Positions 32,853-44,241 of a stretch of DNA of 64,000 bases are shown here, piece after piece. The DNA lies in contig WEDG01002043.1 in NCBI GenBank assembly GCA_017591395.1, positions 215,146-279,145 of the forward strand, given 5' to 3'. The notes under the pieces are model-generated. The model had not been told where the DNA came from and ran no database searches. It saw only the letters and a program-made list of their open reading frames with translations. A program made the position numbers and the translations under genes. Every line of letters begins with the position of its first letter. The stretch's first letter is position 1. Source of the DNA: Schistocephalus solidus. Lineage: Eukaryota > Platyhelminthes > Cestoda > Diphyllobothriidea > Diphyllobothriidae.

Positions 32853-33460
32853 GTCAACTGCGAATTTGATGCTCTCAGAGCACTGTAAGAAAGCAGTCCA
32901 GAAGGCAACATGTAAACTACATTGAATCAGACGTGCGTTTAAAATATTCCCTCCTGATCCCTCCGGAAACGTCTATGGCGTCTTTGTGAGACCGCATTTA
33001 GATAACGGAATACCAGCCTGGACACCATGGGGGAAGAAAGATGTTGATGTCCTCGAACAGGTGCAACGGAGAGCAACGAAGATGGTTGACGGTCTTAAGA
33101 CTTTACCGTACCAAGACAGATTGAAAAAGCTTGACTTAATTCCTCTTTCCTACAGGCACTTACGGTGTAGCCTGCTCTGGACATTCTGGATTATCCGAGG
33201 CCATGATTCCTGCCTGAGGTCGGAGGATTTCTTCGACTTTGCCTGCACAACTCATCTGCGTGGTCATTCTTACATGGTTAATAGCGAACGCACGCGATTA
33301 AACCTCAGAAAGTTTGTTTCAGCCAACGAGTGGTACGACCTTGCAACTCGTTACCGAGCGAGACGGTTACCTCTGGCAGCATTACTGATTTTAAAAGAAG
33401 GCTTGATGGCATTTTATTTGACACTTGACGACTTTCACAAAATGATTTCTTAAAACCAGC
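32853..33460 (+). pseudogene. LINE-B C-terminal domain, tandem copy 1
   Basis: F-V-R-P-H-L (about 32985) leads into D-V-L-E-Q-V-Q-R-R-A-T-K-M-V (about 33043), L-P-Y-Q-D-R-L-K-K-L-D-L-I-P-L-S-Y-R and R-G-H-D-S-C-L-R, the usual C-terminal block of CR1/L2 polymerases. A one-base deletion near 33313, relative to copy 2, changes the frame before the end. Upstream of about 33050 it differs clearly from copies 2 and 3; downstream it is almost identical to copy 2. Confidence 0.85.
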
Positions 33461-34712
33461 CTTTTAAAATCTTTCGGGCTCTACTTTTCTTCCACAATTT
33501 TTCGCCTATGGCTTTGAAAACGCATTTGAAGTTATGTTATGCTTTGACTCATACATTTTTAAATGTATACCATTTTATATTGACTCTACACATGCAATGA
33601 TAACTTTACATTAATAGGGTCATCAAGGGCAATGCCTTTAACCTTTCAAAATATTCAATATATAAACAAAGATCTGGGTATGTGGACAACTGCGAATTCA
33701 TGCCCTCAGAACACTGTAAAAAAGCAGTCCAGAAGGCAACATGTAAACTACATTGGATCAGACTTGCGTTTAAAATATTTCCCCCTGATCTCTTCGGAAA
33801 AGTCATGGGCGTCTTTGTGAGACCGCATTAAGATTACGGAATACCAGCCTGGAAACCATGGATGAAGAAAGATGTTGAACTCCTCGAACAGGTGCAACGG
33901 AGAGCAACGAAGATGGTTGACGGTCTTAAGACTTTACCGTACCAAGACAGATTGAAAAAGCTTGACTTAATTCCTCTTTCCTACAGGCACTTACGGTGTA
34001 GCCTGCTCTGGACATTCTGGATTATCCGAGGCCATGATTCCTGCCTGAGGTCGGAGGATTTCTTCGACTTTGCCTGCACAACTCATCTGCGTGGTCATTC
34101 TTACATGGTTAATAGCGAACGCACGCGATTAAACCTCAGAAAGTTTTGTTTCAGCCAACGAGTGGTACGACCTTGCAACTCGTTACCGAGCGAGACGGTT
34201 ACCTCTGGCAGCATTACTGATTTTAAAAGAAGGCTTGATGGCATTTTATTTGACACTTGATGACTTTCACAAAATGATTTCTTAAAACCAGCCTTTTAAA
34301 ATCTTTCGGGCTCTACTTTTCTTCCACAATTTTTCGCCTATGGCTTTGAAAACGCATTTGAAGTTATGTTATGCTTTGACTCATACATTTTTAAATGTAT
34401 ACCATTTTATATTGACTCTACACATGCAATGATAACTTTACATTAATAGGGTCATCAAGGGCAATGCCTTTAACCTTTCAAAATATTCAATATATAAACA
34501 AAGATCTGGGTATGTGGACAACTGCGAATTCATGCCCTCAGAACACTGTAAAAAAGCAGTCCAGAAGGCAACATGTAAACTACATTGGATCAGACTTGCG
34601 TTTAAAATATTTCCCCCTGATCTCTTCGGAAAAGTCTAGGGCGTCTTTGTGAGACCGCATTAAGATTACGGAATACCAGCCTGGAAACCATGGATGAAGA
34701 AAGATGTTGAAC
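33050..34712 (+). repeat. ~831-bp tandem duplication within LINE-B 3' ends
   Basis: The landmark GTGCAACGGAGAG occurs at 33061, 33892 and 34724, spacing 831 and 832 bp. From 33050 to about 33690 the first unit matches the second with only about two differences by eye. From about 33453 to 33930 the second matches the third almost perfectly. The middle copy therefore has the upstream part of copy 3 and the downstream part of copy 1, as expected from unequal crossing-over. The near identity is far higher than between other element copies here. An assembly artefact is the alternative. Confidence 0.85.
33690..34290 (+). pseudogene. LINE-B C-terminal domain, tandem copy 2 (hybrid)
   Basis: Opens at about 33690 with GCGAATTCATGCC and a decayed frame, then an open frame 33862-34260 with L-L-E-Q-V-Q-R-R-A-T-K-M-V through to the protein end (R-R-L-D-G-I-L-F-D-T). 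It is the longest intact version of this C-terminal block. Its 3' untranslated sequence follows to about 34490 and ends with GGGTCATCAAGGGCAATGCC. Confidence 0.85.
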
Positions 34713-35100
34713 TCCTCGAACAGGTGCAACGGAGAGCAACGAAGATGGTTGACGGTCTTAAGATTTTACCGTACCAAGACAGATTGAAAAAGCTTGACTT
34801 AATTCCTCTTTCCTACAGGCATTTACGTTGTAGCCTGCTCTGGACATTCCGGATTATCCGGGGCCATGATTTCTCCCTTAGATTGGAGGATTTATTCGAC
34901 TTTGCCTGCACAACTTATCTGCGTGGTCAACCTTACAAGGTTAATAGCGAACGCACGCGGTTGAACCTCAGAAAGTTTTGTTTTAGCCAACGAGTGGTTC
35001 GACCTTGGAACTCGTTACCAAGCGAGACGGTTACCTCTAACAGCGTTCCTGAATATAAAAGAAGGTTTGATGGCATTATATTTGACAAAAGATGACTTTC
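34520..35100 (+). pseudogene. LINE-B C-terminal domain, tandem copy 3
   Basis: Upstream half almost identical to copy 2. From about 34764 on it diverges (for instance R-I-I-R-G-H-D-F-S-L-R-L-E-D-L-F). Open frame 34694-35095 ends with F-D-G-I-I-F-D-K-R. It represents the older, second family-B 3' end that took part in the unequal exchange. Confidence 0.85.
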
Positions 35101-35714
35101 ACAAAATGATTACATAAAACACGCCTTTTAAAATCTTTCGGGCTCTAATTTTCTTCCACAATGTTTCGCCTATGGCTGTGAAAATGCATTTGAAGGCACT
35201 TACGGTGAAGCCTGCTCTGGACTTTCCACATTATCCGGATCCATGATCCTCCCTGAGATCGGAGGATTTCTTCAAGTTTGCCTGCACAACTCATCTGCGT
35301 GTTCAACCCTACAAGGTCAATAGCGAAAGCACGCGATTGAACCTCAGGAAGTTTTTTTTAGCCAACGAGTGGTATGAGCTTAAAACGCCTTTCCAAGTTA
35401 GACGGTTACCTCTGACAGCATTTCTGATTTTACAATAAGACTTGATGACATAATATTTGACAAAATACGACTCTCGCAACATGATAATTTAAAACCAGCC
35501 TTTAAAAATATTTCGGTTTCTAATTTTCTTCCACAATGTTTCGCCTATAGATGTGAACACGCATTTGAAGTAATGTTATGCTTTGAATCAAACATTTTTA
35601 AATATACACCACTTTTATACTGACTGTACACATGGAATGATAGTTTTATATCAATAGGGTCATCAAGGGCAATGTCTGTAACCCTTCAAAATATGCATAT
35701 ATACTTCGAAAATA
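35101..35714 (+). pseudogene. LINE-B 3' end, truncated fourth copy
   Basis: At about 35194 the 3' untranslated text of copy 3 jumps to GCACTTACGGTGAAGCC, the middle of the C-terminal coding block. This runs, with stops, to about 35440. A 3' untranslated region with TCAAGGGCAATG follows to about 35714. The family-C frame resumes at 35715, so this is the right end of the family-B insertion. Confidence 0.75.
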
Positions 35715-36715
35715 TACTACCTGAATGGTATACCATTGCAAGAAGTTGACGCGCAGAAGGACTTGGGAGTGTGGATCTGGAGCTCCCTCAAACCCTCACT
35801 GCATTGTTCAAAGGTAGCCAAATCTGCGATGTCAGCCCTGTACCTTGTCAAGCGGGCTTTCTCTGCCTTTGATGAAGACTACTTTGCCAAAGTCTTTCGA
35901 ACTTTTGTGCGGCCGCAATAAGAGTTGGCTATCCAAGCTTGGAGAACCTGGACCGCGAAAGATCTCAATATCCTGGAAAAGGTTCAAAGGCGTGCAACCA
36001 AACTTAAGACTGGACATGGCTCATAATCCTATGAAACCAAATTCGCTCACCTTGATCTGTTTCCCTGGAGTTACAGGCAGCTACGAGGTGACCTGATACA
36101 AACATTTCGTATCATGTGCGGTCAGGGCTGCTGCCTCGCATCTGTAGACTTCTTCCAGGTAGCAACAACCACGAACTTGAGAGAGCATCCACTCAAACTA
36201 CGTGTAACTGGGGGCAGACTGGATACACGAAAGTTCTTCTTCTCAAAGAGAGCTGTTGACGCTTGGAATGCTCTGCTCCTGGATATTGTTATGGCTACTT
36301 TCGTTGAGATGTTTAAGAAAAACCTGAACCAGTATAGCAGTGCCCACTATAATATCCCTAGATCTTCTTAGTCACGTCCCATTTGAATCACAGTCTTATA
36401 TTACAATACTACTTTTTACATTTCAGTACCATTTTTATAGCATTTTTATTATCTCAAACTCATCGCATATGCCTCACTCACGAAAATCTTGTCACCAAAA
36501 ATAGCATGTACTCATGCTTCTCGTAATATGCGAGTACATATTATGTTTACTCTCTTCAATGAGCATACAGCTGCTTATTTTCTGCACGCTATTATGTAAA
36601 CCAACTTTTTTACATTTTCATGATGTATTAGAGGCTTTTAAGCCATACTGTAACCAAGAGGGAGTTCAAAGGCATTTGCTTATCCTTCCCTTAATAAACT
36701 TGACTAAACTTAACT
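35715..36715 (+). pseudogene. LINE family C, 3' segment (copy 1, resumed)
   Basis: Resumes with Y-Y-L-N-G-I-P-L-Q-E-V-D-A-Q-K-D-L-G-V-W, which follows the 30130 end as in the uninterrupted copy at 53330-53410. It continues V-Q-R-R-A-T-K, P-W-S-Y-R-Q-L-R-G-D-L-I and the C-terminal K-R-A-V-D-A-W-N-A-L to a stop at 36369-36371. One stop (35920) and a shift near 36025 break it. The 3' untranslated part ends at about 36715 with a TTGACTAAACTTAACTTAA tail. Confidence 0.85.
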
Positions 36716-36717
36716 TA

Positions 36718-37225
36718 AGGACGAAGAGCAGAGTCAGGAGTTAAATTGAGACGGCGTTCGATAGAATGAAATCGAGCAATGAAGATCGATCGTTGCAATT
36801 GACTGCAAGTAATTGAGAGAGATAAGTACAATCAAGAGATCAGCGGTAACATGCAGCAACGAAAACAGAAGACGTCCAGCATGTGAGTTGGAGCTTGCTG
36901 TTTTATTTTAAGCACAGTGAAAAAAGCGTACATAACGATTATGGTGAACAAAAAAATAAAAACATGTAAATTGTACAAATACCTACACAAATTCCACACC
37001 AAAGTGTTTGTTGAACAAAAAACGCTATATGAAAAAAAGGCAAAAAATTAAACGACAAACGCCTTAAGGTTGGCAGGAAAATGCATATGTCTACCATAAC
37101 GAGAGGAAATGTTTTGTGGTTAAAAAAAGAGTAGCCAAACGTGTGGTTGGGGTTGTCTTGGGTGAAGGATGAGTGGAAGGGACCGACATAGGTGGAATGG
37201 GTGGTGAGAGTGCGGAGGAATACTT
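36718..37225 (-). mobile_element. fragment of CsRn1-like LTR element (inner LTR plus pol end)
   Basis: Aligns closely with 43951-44455: the LTR part (from ACGAAGAGCAGAG through AAACATGTAAATTGTA), the junction TACCTACACAA, the polypurine side and the last part of pol. The outer about 220 bp of the LTR are missing on the left. It abuts the 3' tail of LINE-C within a few bases. Confidence 0.8.
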
Positions 37226-37987
37226 TTAAATGTTACCGAGTGGTTTGTTCTCATAAATCCCTAAAAATTATCTATCAATCTTTGGCTGGTGTGAAAATAA
37301 AAGGAGGTAAAACGTACCACCTCATCAAAATAGCTTTATTTAATTTAAAATCACAACCAGCATAATCCTTGCAAAATGGGATAGAAGTATCTATCGTCGA
37401 ATCTGACTTTTCATACAAGTTAACCCTGAAATGGAATGTTACCATTTTTCATTTCCTAATTTTTACTTACATGGTTAGTTTTCAAACTGTTACGAAAAGA
37501 TTACAGTCAATACAAATTCTCCACCCAAGATGATTTCTCCTGGTAACCTCCATGTCCGAGAGTTTTTATGGGGTTCATCGCAAACGGCTGAATGTGGGTG
37601 GCTCTCAAAATGCACACTATCATGCCCACCCAGTTGTTCTGAACATGGCCACTTATCGAATGTCCCATATTTTATCAGCACTTCAGGACAATCAACCAAT
37701 TAGTTTGGCAATATGAAAGTAGTTATACATCACAATGTATGGATTAAAATAAATATCACGAAGATAATAACGTTTAAACCTGACATGCGTTAAGTGTAAA
37801 GACATTAAGATAACAACCATGTCCTCGGACGCAGACTTTGTTACGTAAATTGGACCACTGGTGGAACATACCGGAAGCTGAATTAATATGCTGGATTAAT
37901 TCAATGGAGTAGTTTTATCTTCTCAGTGGCCTCGCGGCGTTTTGATCTGCCGCCGTACCTATCACGGCAGCATAAACCAGTCAATAG

Positions 37988-38016
37988 TTGTTCTGCGAAT
38001 AACATCCGCAGAACAA
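37988..38016. repeat. perfect 10-bp hairpin
   Basis: TTGTTCTGCG and CGCAGAACAA form a perfect 10-bp inverted repeat around a 9-nt loop. The flanks carry further short GC inverted words (GCCGCCG near 37950). No U-tract or gene context gives it a role. Confidence 0.6.
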
Positions 38017-39666
38017 TTATTTTAGCTGGTATTTCGGCAAAGGGCTTCTGCAGACGTCAGGAAAACGTTATGGCCTACCTGTAAAAACTATAGAGTGGGC
38101 AGCCAATAAATGACCGCTTGTCAGTGAAGCCGGCCCAGCAGAAGTTTAGGCACAGGGGTGGTCCATCAAAACATGTCAAGAGGTTCCGGACGAACTCTTA
38201 TTTCTTACCCCTACAACTGACAACATTTCTATCAATCTATTTTTGAATTCGTGATAGATTTCGAGTCGCGGTCATCACAGAGCAACAGTTTAGTTGCTGT
38301 GGTATTTTTCAACTGGAAATACAGAACAATCTGGGTATATATAGTGGAATCGATTGCGATGCATGGAGAAAAAAATTCATTAAGAACTTGCACACAACAC
38401 ACTAAACTGGCAGACAATCAGTTTCAAATAATGAGACAATATATCAGTTAACCCTTATCAATGATTTTTGCAGGAGTTAATATACCAAAGGTGCAGTGCG
38501 AAGTTCTCATCATAGCCCCATCGTCCGAAATATTTGTAGGATGTACAGTTTTTTGCATAACCTATGCAAACTTTTGCCGTTGCTTCCTGAGTTAAGTGCC
38601 CTGAAGGTGGAGTTATAATTTGATGTTGACACAGCAGCCGGGATATGGGATGGCTGTGCAATCAGCGCCAAAAGTACGATATTTATAAAATAATGAGGGA
38701 ATAAATATCTTAAGGCACCAACATGCCTTGTTTGCACAGACCTTACGACATTTAGCAGCGTCTCCTAACACTTCAGGTTTTAAGTATATTAGACCGCGAT
38801 AGTGGGAATCTCGCTGCAGTTGGTATGCGATGCCATCCTCATCGGTCGCTAAAAGGAAAGGGATGAAATTACGAATTTGAATTCAGAATTCAAAAAATAA
38901 TCTCTTTCAAATACATAGAAATTGGAATGATTCCTCTTTGTCATAAGAGAACGTACAAATAATTTATCATCTTGTGCGAATGTCGTGATTAAAAACGTGT
39001 TACGGGCATTTACATGGAATCTTATGCAGAACCAAACTTTCCGACAGCGACAGCCATGAAACACAACGCAGTCTGAAAAAAATCGAAAATGGAGGTCCTA
39101 TCCTCATAGTTGTAGGCACCGGTGCACATCGTTCCTCTTAAAATCTGGCCATATTTATTTACTCAAACAACGGTTTTACTAAAACCCTATTGGAACAAAA
39201 TTGTTAGCAATAAGGTCCACTGGTATTTTCCACATGTGCGAATGCTATTGTAATTGGGAACATACGAACAGGAAAGGTTAGTATGGCTATGTGATGAAAG
39301 CCAATAAAGGAGCGTGAGTCATATTTAGAAGCTCAGCTTCTTCAATTTATGCTCTTTCTCTCACCCAATTAGATCGATTACAATATTAAAGTCAAGTTTC
39401 TTTGAAATTCAGCGCTAAACTATGCGAGCCCACTTAACTGCTTCAAGCAAAGTGATTTGGCTGGTGCTGACTGAATAGAAGGACGGCCATTTCTGAGTCT
39501 TCCAGTTTACAAGTCAGGCGGTCTGCTGGACTAGGCTATGCAAACACGATAACGATCAAAGAACTAAAGGCAAAAACACAAATCTGATTTTTCAACTTTT
39601 TTTAACATCGGCAATGCACTGAAACTGCTGTAGCATGTACAACTTATGAATGCTATTTTTCTGCCC

Positions 39667-39990
39667 ACTGATTGGACTTCACACATTGCACAAACCTCAG
39701 CATTCACTTTTCGATGAACATCTGCGAATGTTCTTAAGCTAAGGGTTATGTTTTGGGTTTTGGTTAGTGCTGGGGTTTTAATATGTGCATCGCAGCGTTC
39801 TCAAATGCAGTTGTTTGAACATTCGCCTCTATTCATGAATAAGATGTGGCCTAATGTTTGGCCATCAGAAACCTCACAAGTGTCAGCAATGACCTTTTGA
39901 TGCACGACTGTCAAAATTCTTAAAATTAAATTTAGGGTATGGATGCCGGTTAGCGCTGGGGTGAAAGTATGTATTTTTTCTTCCATGTTT
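39667..39990. repeat. diverged direct repeat of about 180-190 bp
   Basis: Two blocks share the order C-C-T-C-A near the start, TTCTTAA, then GGGTTATG or GGGTATGG, GGTTAG(T/C)GCTGGGGT and an ATATGTGCA-like end (39732-39790 against 39915-39972). Identity is moderate, so this is an old duplication. Confidence 0.5.
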
Positions 39991-42929
39991 GCTTGTACTG
40001 ATCTGCTTTCGGTATACCACCAACTTGGTTAATATGGTTGAGTTTGCATGTCTACTTTTTTCCCGTCCTAGTAGTCCTATGGCCTGAAAGCGACGTACGC
40101 GGCTTCGAAAGTTTTCACCTGCGAACGAAAAGTAGTGATCTCATGATCTAAATATGCGAACAATTTAAGCGCAGACACACTGCTTCAACCGGAAACAGTT
40201 TTTATGTGAAGCCGGAAGAGTAGAAACAGAAACTAAAATCGACTCTATTAATGTGCGAAGTGCTGCAAAAATTCTGAAAAATGTGCCATTCTGTTAAGAC
40301 GTAACTCTTACAGTCGTTCGATGCAACTGCAGAATCTCAATTAAACAAGTGTCTGGACAATAACCTTGTACATGTGCTGACTGTCTTTTGGTCACTTTTA
40401 AATATTACACGGTAAGCCCGCAGTGGCTGATGGACTTCAGCCCTACTATTTTTATCATATTTCTGCCTGCGCATATAAATACTTGTATAAACTGATCTCA
40501 TCCATAGTTACAAAAATAATTTCTGTGGAACTTAAAAACTGAAAAATAGTTTTACTAATAAACAAATAAATTTATTGATTTGGCACTGCTTGGGCACCAT
40601 CAAATCCTTAGAACACAGGAAAAAAACCTTAATCAAACTCCTCTTTTCATTAACCACATTATCTTTGGTTTGTTTATTTGCTTAAATAGCAGTGTTCGGA
40701 ATGACGATTTTGTTAAAAGTAAAAACCTGTTTTCAAAGGTTAAGAAATAGCAAAATTTGAAATTAAATTAGCTATACAGAATGGGGATGAATGTATCAGG
40801 ATGAAAATGGTTAGAGTCAAGACTAGTCTGTTAGTGACGTTTGAGAGTATTCATTCGATAGAGGTAGAAACCTCTGCGGTCGATTTGAAGGGATAAGTAC
40901 TTCCAATCAGATGCGAGCGCAGTAGATTCCGGTGTGGGGATGTAACAAACTGAATCGAACAGGACAGACGGAAACGGGCGGGGTGTTTAAAATTCACTTT
41001 CACTTTCTTTTTCCTTTTCGATCCCCATCTAAGCGGCCGTGGTGGTAGTCGAGTCCCTGCAGTTCAACTACCTACATCCTTCGAATGATCAATCGTCCGC
41101 CAATATCCCCTTCTCTCTGTTAAGTCTTCCGATTCGGTGAAGACAAACCTTTGTATAACTTATCGCTATTGAATCCTTTCTCAGTTACAGTTTATCATTA
41201 TTATTTTTCTACATTTCATCGAATACGTTTTCTCTGTAAATAAGCAATTATCTACTCTCTAAATTATCTACTTCTATGAGTTTTGATGTAAATGAATCAC
41301 AATAGCGAAGACAAATCTGAGAAGGACGAATCTCTTACAGAGCCTGCACTATTGGACTGTGAAAGCATCATCCCCGTATCAGCACCTAATATCAAAGGTG
41401 AGAGTTTACGTTCGAGTGACGGAAAAAAGAAGGACGTTATATTGGTGGCAGCGGTAGAATGGAGAGGATCACACACTTCCAAACCTACCAAACCAACCCG
41501 CACAGCATTGAGGACAGTGCTGCATTTCAGAGGGAGGCCATGTAATGAACCACAGTTCCGACAGAATTGTTAAAATGGAATGGGAGCACTTTTCGCGCGG
41601 ACCCCGGATGGGAATGAAGTGATGGAATGTCGGTGAAGATGCTGGTGCCCCCTTCAACTCTCGAAAGCTGACCCCCGTCCACACGATTACCGGTCACCGC
41701 TTATCGCATTGTTATCCTCCGTTTAATGTCAGCATCCCCTCATCCCGACCCTGCAGTTGTCCACAGCATTGCACTCCACACCAGTTATCCAAAGGACATG
41801 GCAGAATAACCCCAAACCCAAAAGGGACACAGCTTCATGTAACGCACCCTTCTTTATTTTCTTTCATGTCCTTTCATAACTTTTATATCCTTTTTACCAG
41901 TAGAATCCATTTCGACATTCCTGTCGTTCCATTTAATGACTGTTGCGTTTAAGTGATCGGCATGGGGCTTAGAAACCCTGTTCAATACGCGCATCGTATA
42001 ATAACGACTACAGGTGCGTTACTCGCCCGTGTGTGCCCACCTCGAAGTCCTCGGCCGCTACAGCGTCTGCCGACTAATTAAACTCAGTAAACAGCTAAAA
42101 AATTTAAAAATAGATTAAGAGCAAGAACAGATCGACGGTAAGAAACTTTCAATGCAGTTTTAACAGTCATTTTTTGTGTTTTTATAATATAGTGTTGATT
42201 ATGTTTGATCTAGCTGAATGAAACAGCTAGTACCATTCATATCGTAAAGCTATATTAAAACCTAGGCGTGCTGCTCGTTGCGCATTTGAATTACGTAGAG
42301 CAAAACTGATGTTAAAAACGGAACAAAATATGCAACTAACAGATAGAGATAAAAAAATAAGTTTTGCAAGTGAGTTTTAAAGTAAATTGTTTAGCAATCA
42401 TAAAAACATTTGAAAATGTAAAATTATCATACACTTTTTTTAGAAGTTTTAACTATAGAAAATAAGCTGCTTTTAGATAATGGGTTTATAAATCATTAAA
42501 CAGAGAGCCCTTGCGCATAGCCAGAGGATAGGTATTTATGAGTCTTGTAGGTCACTAACCCCCCAGCTATAGCTTTCCCATAACCAGGTGTACTACATAA
42601 CCAGATGATTAAATTCTTAATCTATGTGTACATTGCAGGTCGTCGTAGGAGGTTCATAAAAGGACGTAAAATAACTACTGGTGGCAGCTTCTGGCCTGAG
42701 TATTCAGTTATAGTGACATGGCTATTGCCGTCATAGGTAGCAAAGTACGTTTGGATTTGCAGCTTGATTTCTAGGTGCAGATATGGCAGCTCATCGGGAG
42801 GACTCAGAATTAAAATAGCTATCGCCGATAGTAACTGACGCATCTTAAAACGCGTGATTCCCGAAGTTGGCGTTATCAGAGACCTTTCTGGCCCAACTTC
42901 TATGTTGAATAACTTATTCAAAAAAGATG

Positions 42930-43730
42930 TGTGGTATTATTTAACAGATATTGATTGATTTTTATTTTAAATTCTAGAAGGGTTCGACTTTTTCTAATAG
43001 AACGTGGCAGGGCATTCCGTATTATTGCGTATCTTATGGCATAGAAGTTGGATCGTTGGGCCTTTTTGAATTTAGGAATTTTCATAATATTTTCATAATT
43101 TCTGGTGTCTTGGGGGCCATTTTATTTGTCAGTATATTCATTTTGAGAATATATTGGACGTATGTAATTTTGAATAGAAAATTGACATAATTTTTGAGTC
43201 TTCTCATCCAGACGGTTTGAAGACCATATCTATTGTATAGTTCCAGGTATGAGTCTCGAATGTCATCACATTTGGATAAGGATCTGGTAAAAGCATCTTT
43301 GAATGGCTTCTAGTTACTTTCGGCCCAACTGATGGCATTATGCCGAAAAAAATTTAGCAGTTTTTATGATCATTTTCAATCGTTCTATGCATACTGGCTA
43401 ATGTATGCTTGTTATATGCATATGCAAGTTTTAAGTCATCCGCATATAAAACTAATTAAGCTGATGTTGATATAGAGGATAAATCGTGAATTTATATAAG
43501 AAATAGGAGGGGACCTATGATAGTCCCCTGAAGTACCCCACTGATAATGTGAGATGGTTCTGAGACCACGTTTCAAAATTTTATAACCTGATATCAGTTT
43601 TGAAGGTAAGAATGAAGAAGAGAAAAACAGAAGACCCAATCCCATGACTTATTAGCCCTTGATGGGAGACTTTATCGAATTCTTTTTTAGGTCAAAGTAT
43701 TTCGTAGCTACCGTGCTTCCATAATTCTGT
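42930..43730 (-). pseudogene. LINE-A (copy 2) polymerase, 3' segment after the LTR-element insertion
   Basis: On minus the frame reads Y-F-D-L-K-K-E-F-D-K-V-S-H (about 43700-43660), then L-Y-A-D-D-L-K-L-A (about 43445-43420), the catalytic box, here intact. Next comes W-M-R-R-L-K-N-Y (about 43210), and N-A-L-P-R-S-I-R near 43010 as the C-terminal block. Several frame changes and stops occur. The 5' segment lies beyond the LTR element at 48890-51622. Confidence 0.8.
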
Positions 43731-44222
43731 TACTTGTGGTGCAGACTAGGGTCAAAACTGCTAAGAACCAAGGTATACAAAATAAATTAACGCTTAGTGG
43801 GGAATGGTGTCTAAACTACAAACGAAGAAAGGACGGTAAAAACTTTATAGGATTGTTAGAATGTAGACTCACGAAAAACGCAGCTTCTCGATAGCAAGTG
43901 TTGTTTAGGATTGTAATGCACTTTAAACTAGATCTAGGAAGCTTTGCATCAAGGACGAAGAGCAGAGTAAGGAGTTCAATTAAGACGGCATTCGGAAGAA
44001 TGCAATCGAGAAATGAAGATCGATCGTTGCAATTGACTGCAAGTAATTGAGAGATATAAGTTCAATCAAAGGAACAGCGGTGACATGCAGGAACGAAAAC
44101 AGAAGACGTCCAGCATGCGAGTTGGAGCTGGCTGTTGTATTTTTAGCACAGTAAAACAAGCGCACATAAAGATTCAGGTGAACAAAAAAGATAAAAACAT
44201 GTAAATTGTAGAAATACCTACA
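43731..44222 (-). repeat. 3' LTR of the CsRn1-like element
   Basis: Read on minus it starts TGTAGGTATTTC at 44222, right after the purine-rich run CGCTTTGGTGGGGAAGTTG. It ends near 43731. The whole length pairs with 48411-48889, with shared text such as ATCGATCGTTGCAATTGAC and AAACTGCTAAGAACCAA. The low-coordinate edge is uncertain by several bases. Confidence 0.85.
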
Positions 44223-44241
44223 CAACTTCCCCACCAAAGCG
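44223..44241 (-). other. polypurine tract next to the 3' LTR
   Basis: On minus, the purine-rich run GGTGGGGAAG sits directly before the LTR start TGTAGG. This is the usual primer site for plus-strand DNA synthesis in LTR elements. Confidence 0.65.

Larger units (their letters stand above)
37226..42929. other. no recognised gene
   Basis: About 5.7 kb without a recognisable protein domain or RNA. Frames such as 37490-37699 (minus), 38251-38451 and 41292-41573 have no motif I know. The last, Ser/Lys/Glu-rich, could be an exon but has no support. A hairpin lies at 37988-38016 and a diverged tandem repeat at about 39667-39990. This is the most likely place in the window for unseen single-copy sequence. 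Confidence 0.4.

Noticed and set aside
37920..37980. tRNA-like A box (GTGGCCTCGCGG) as a third SINE
   Set aside because: No B box follows at a suitable distance.
41292..41573. 93-codon Ser/Lys/Glu-rich ORF as a gene
   Set aside because: No motif, no relatives recognised, and a minus-strand frame overlaps it. Could be an exon but cannot be supported.
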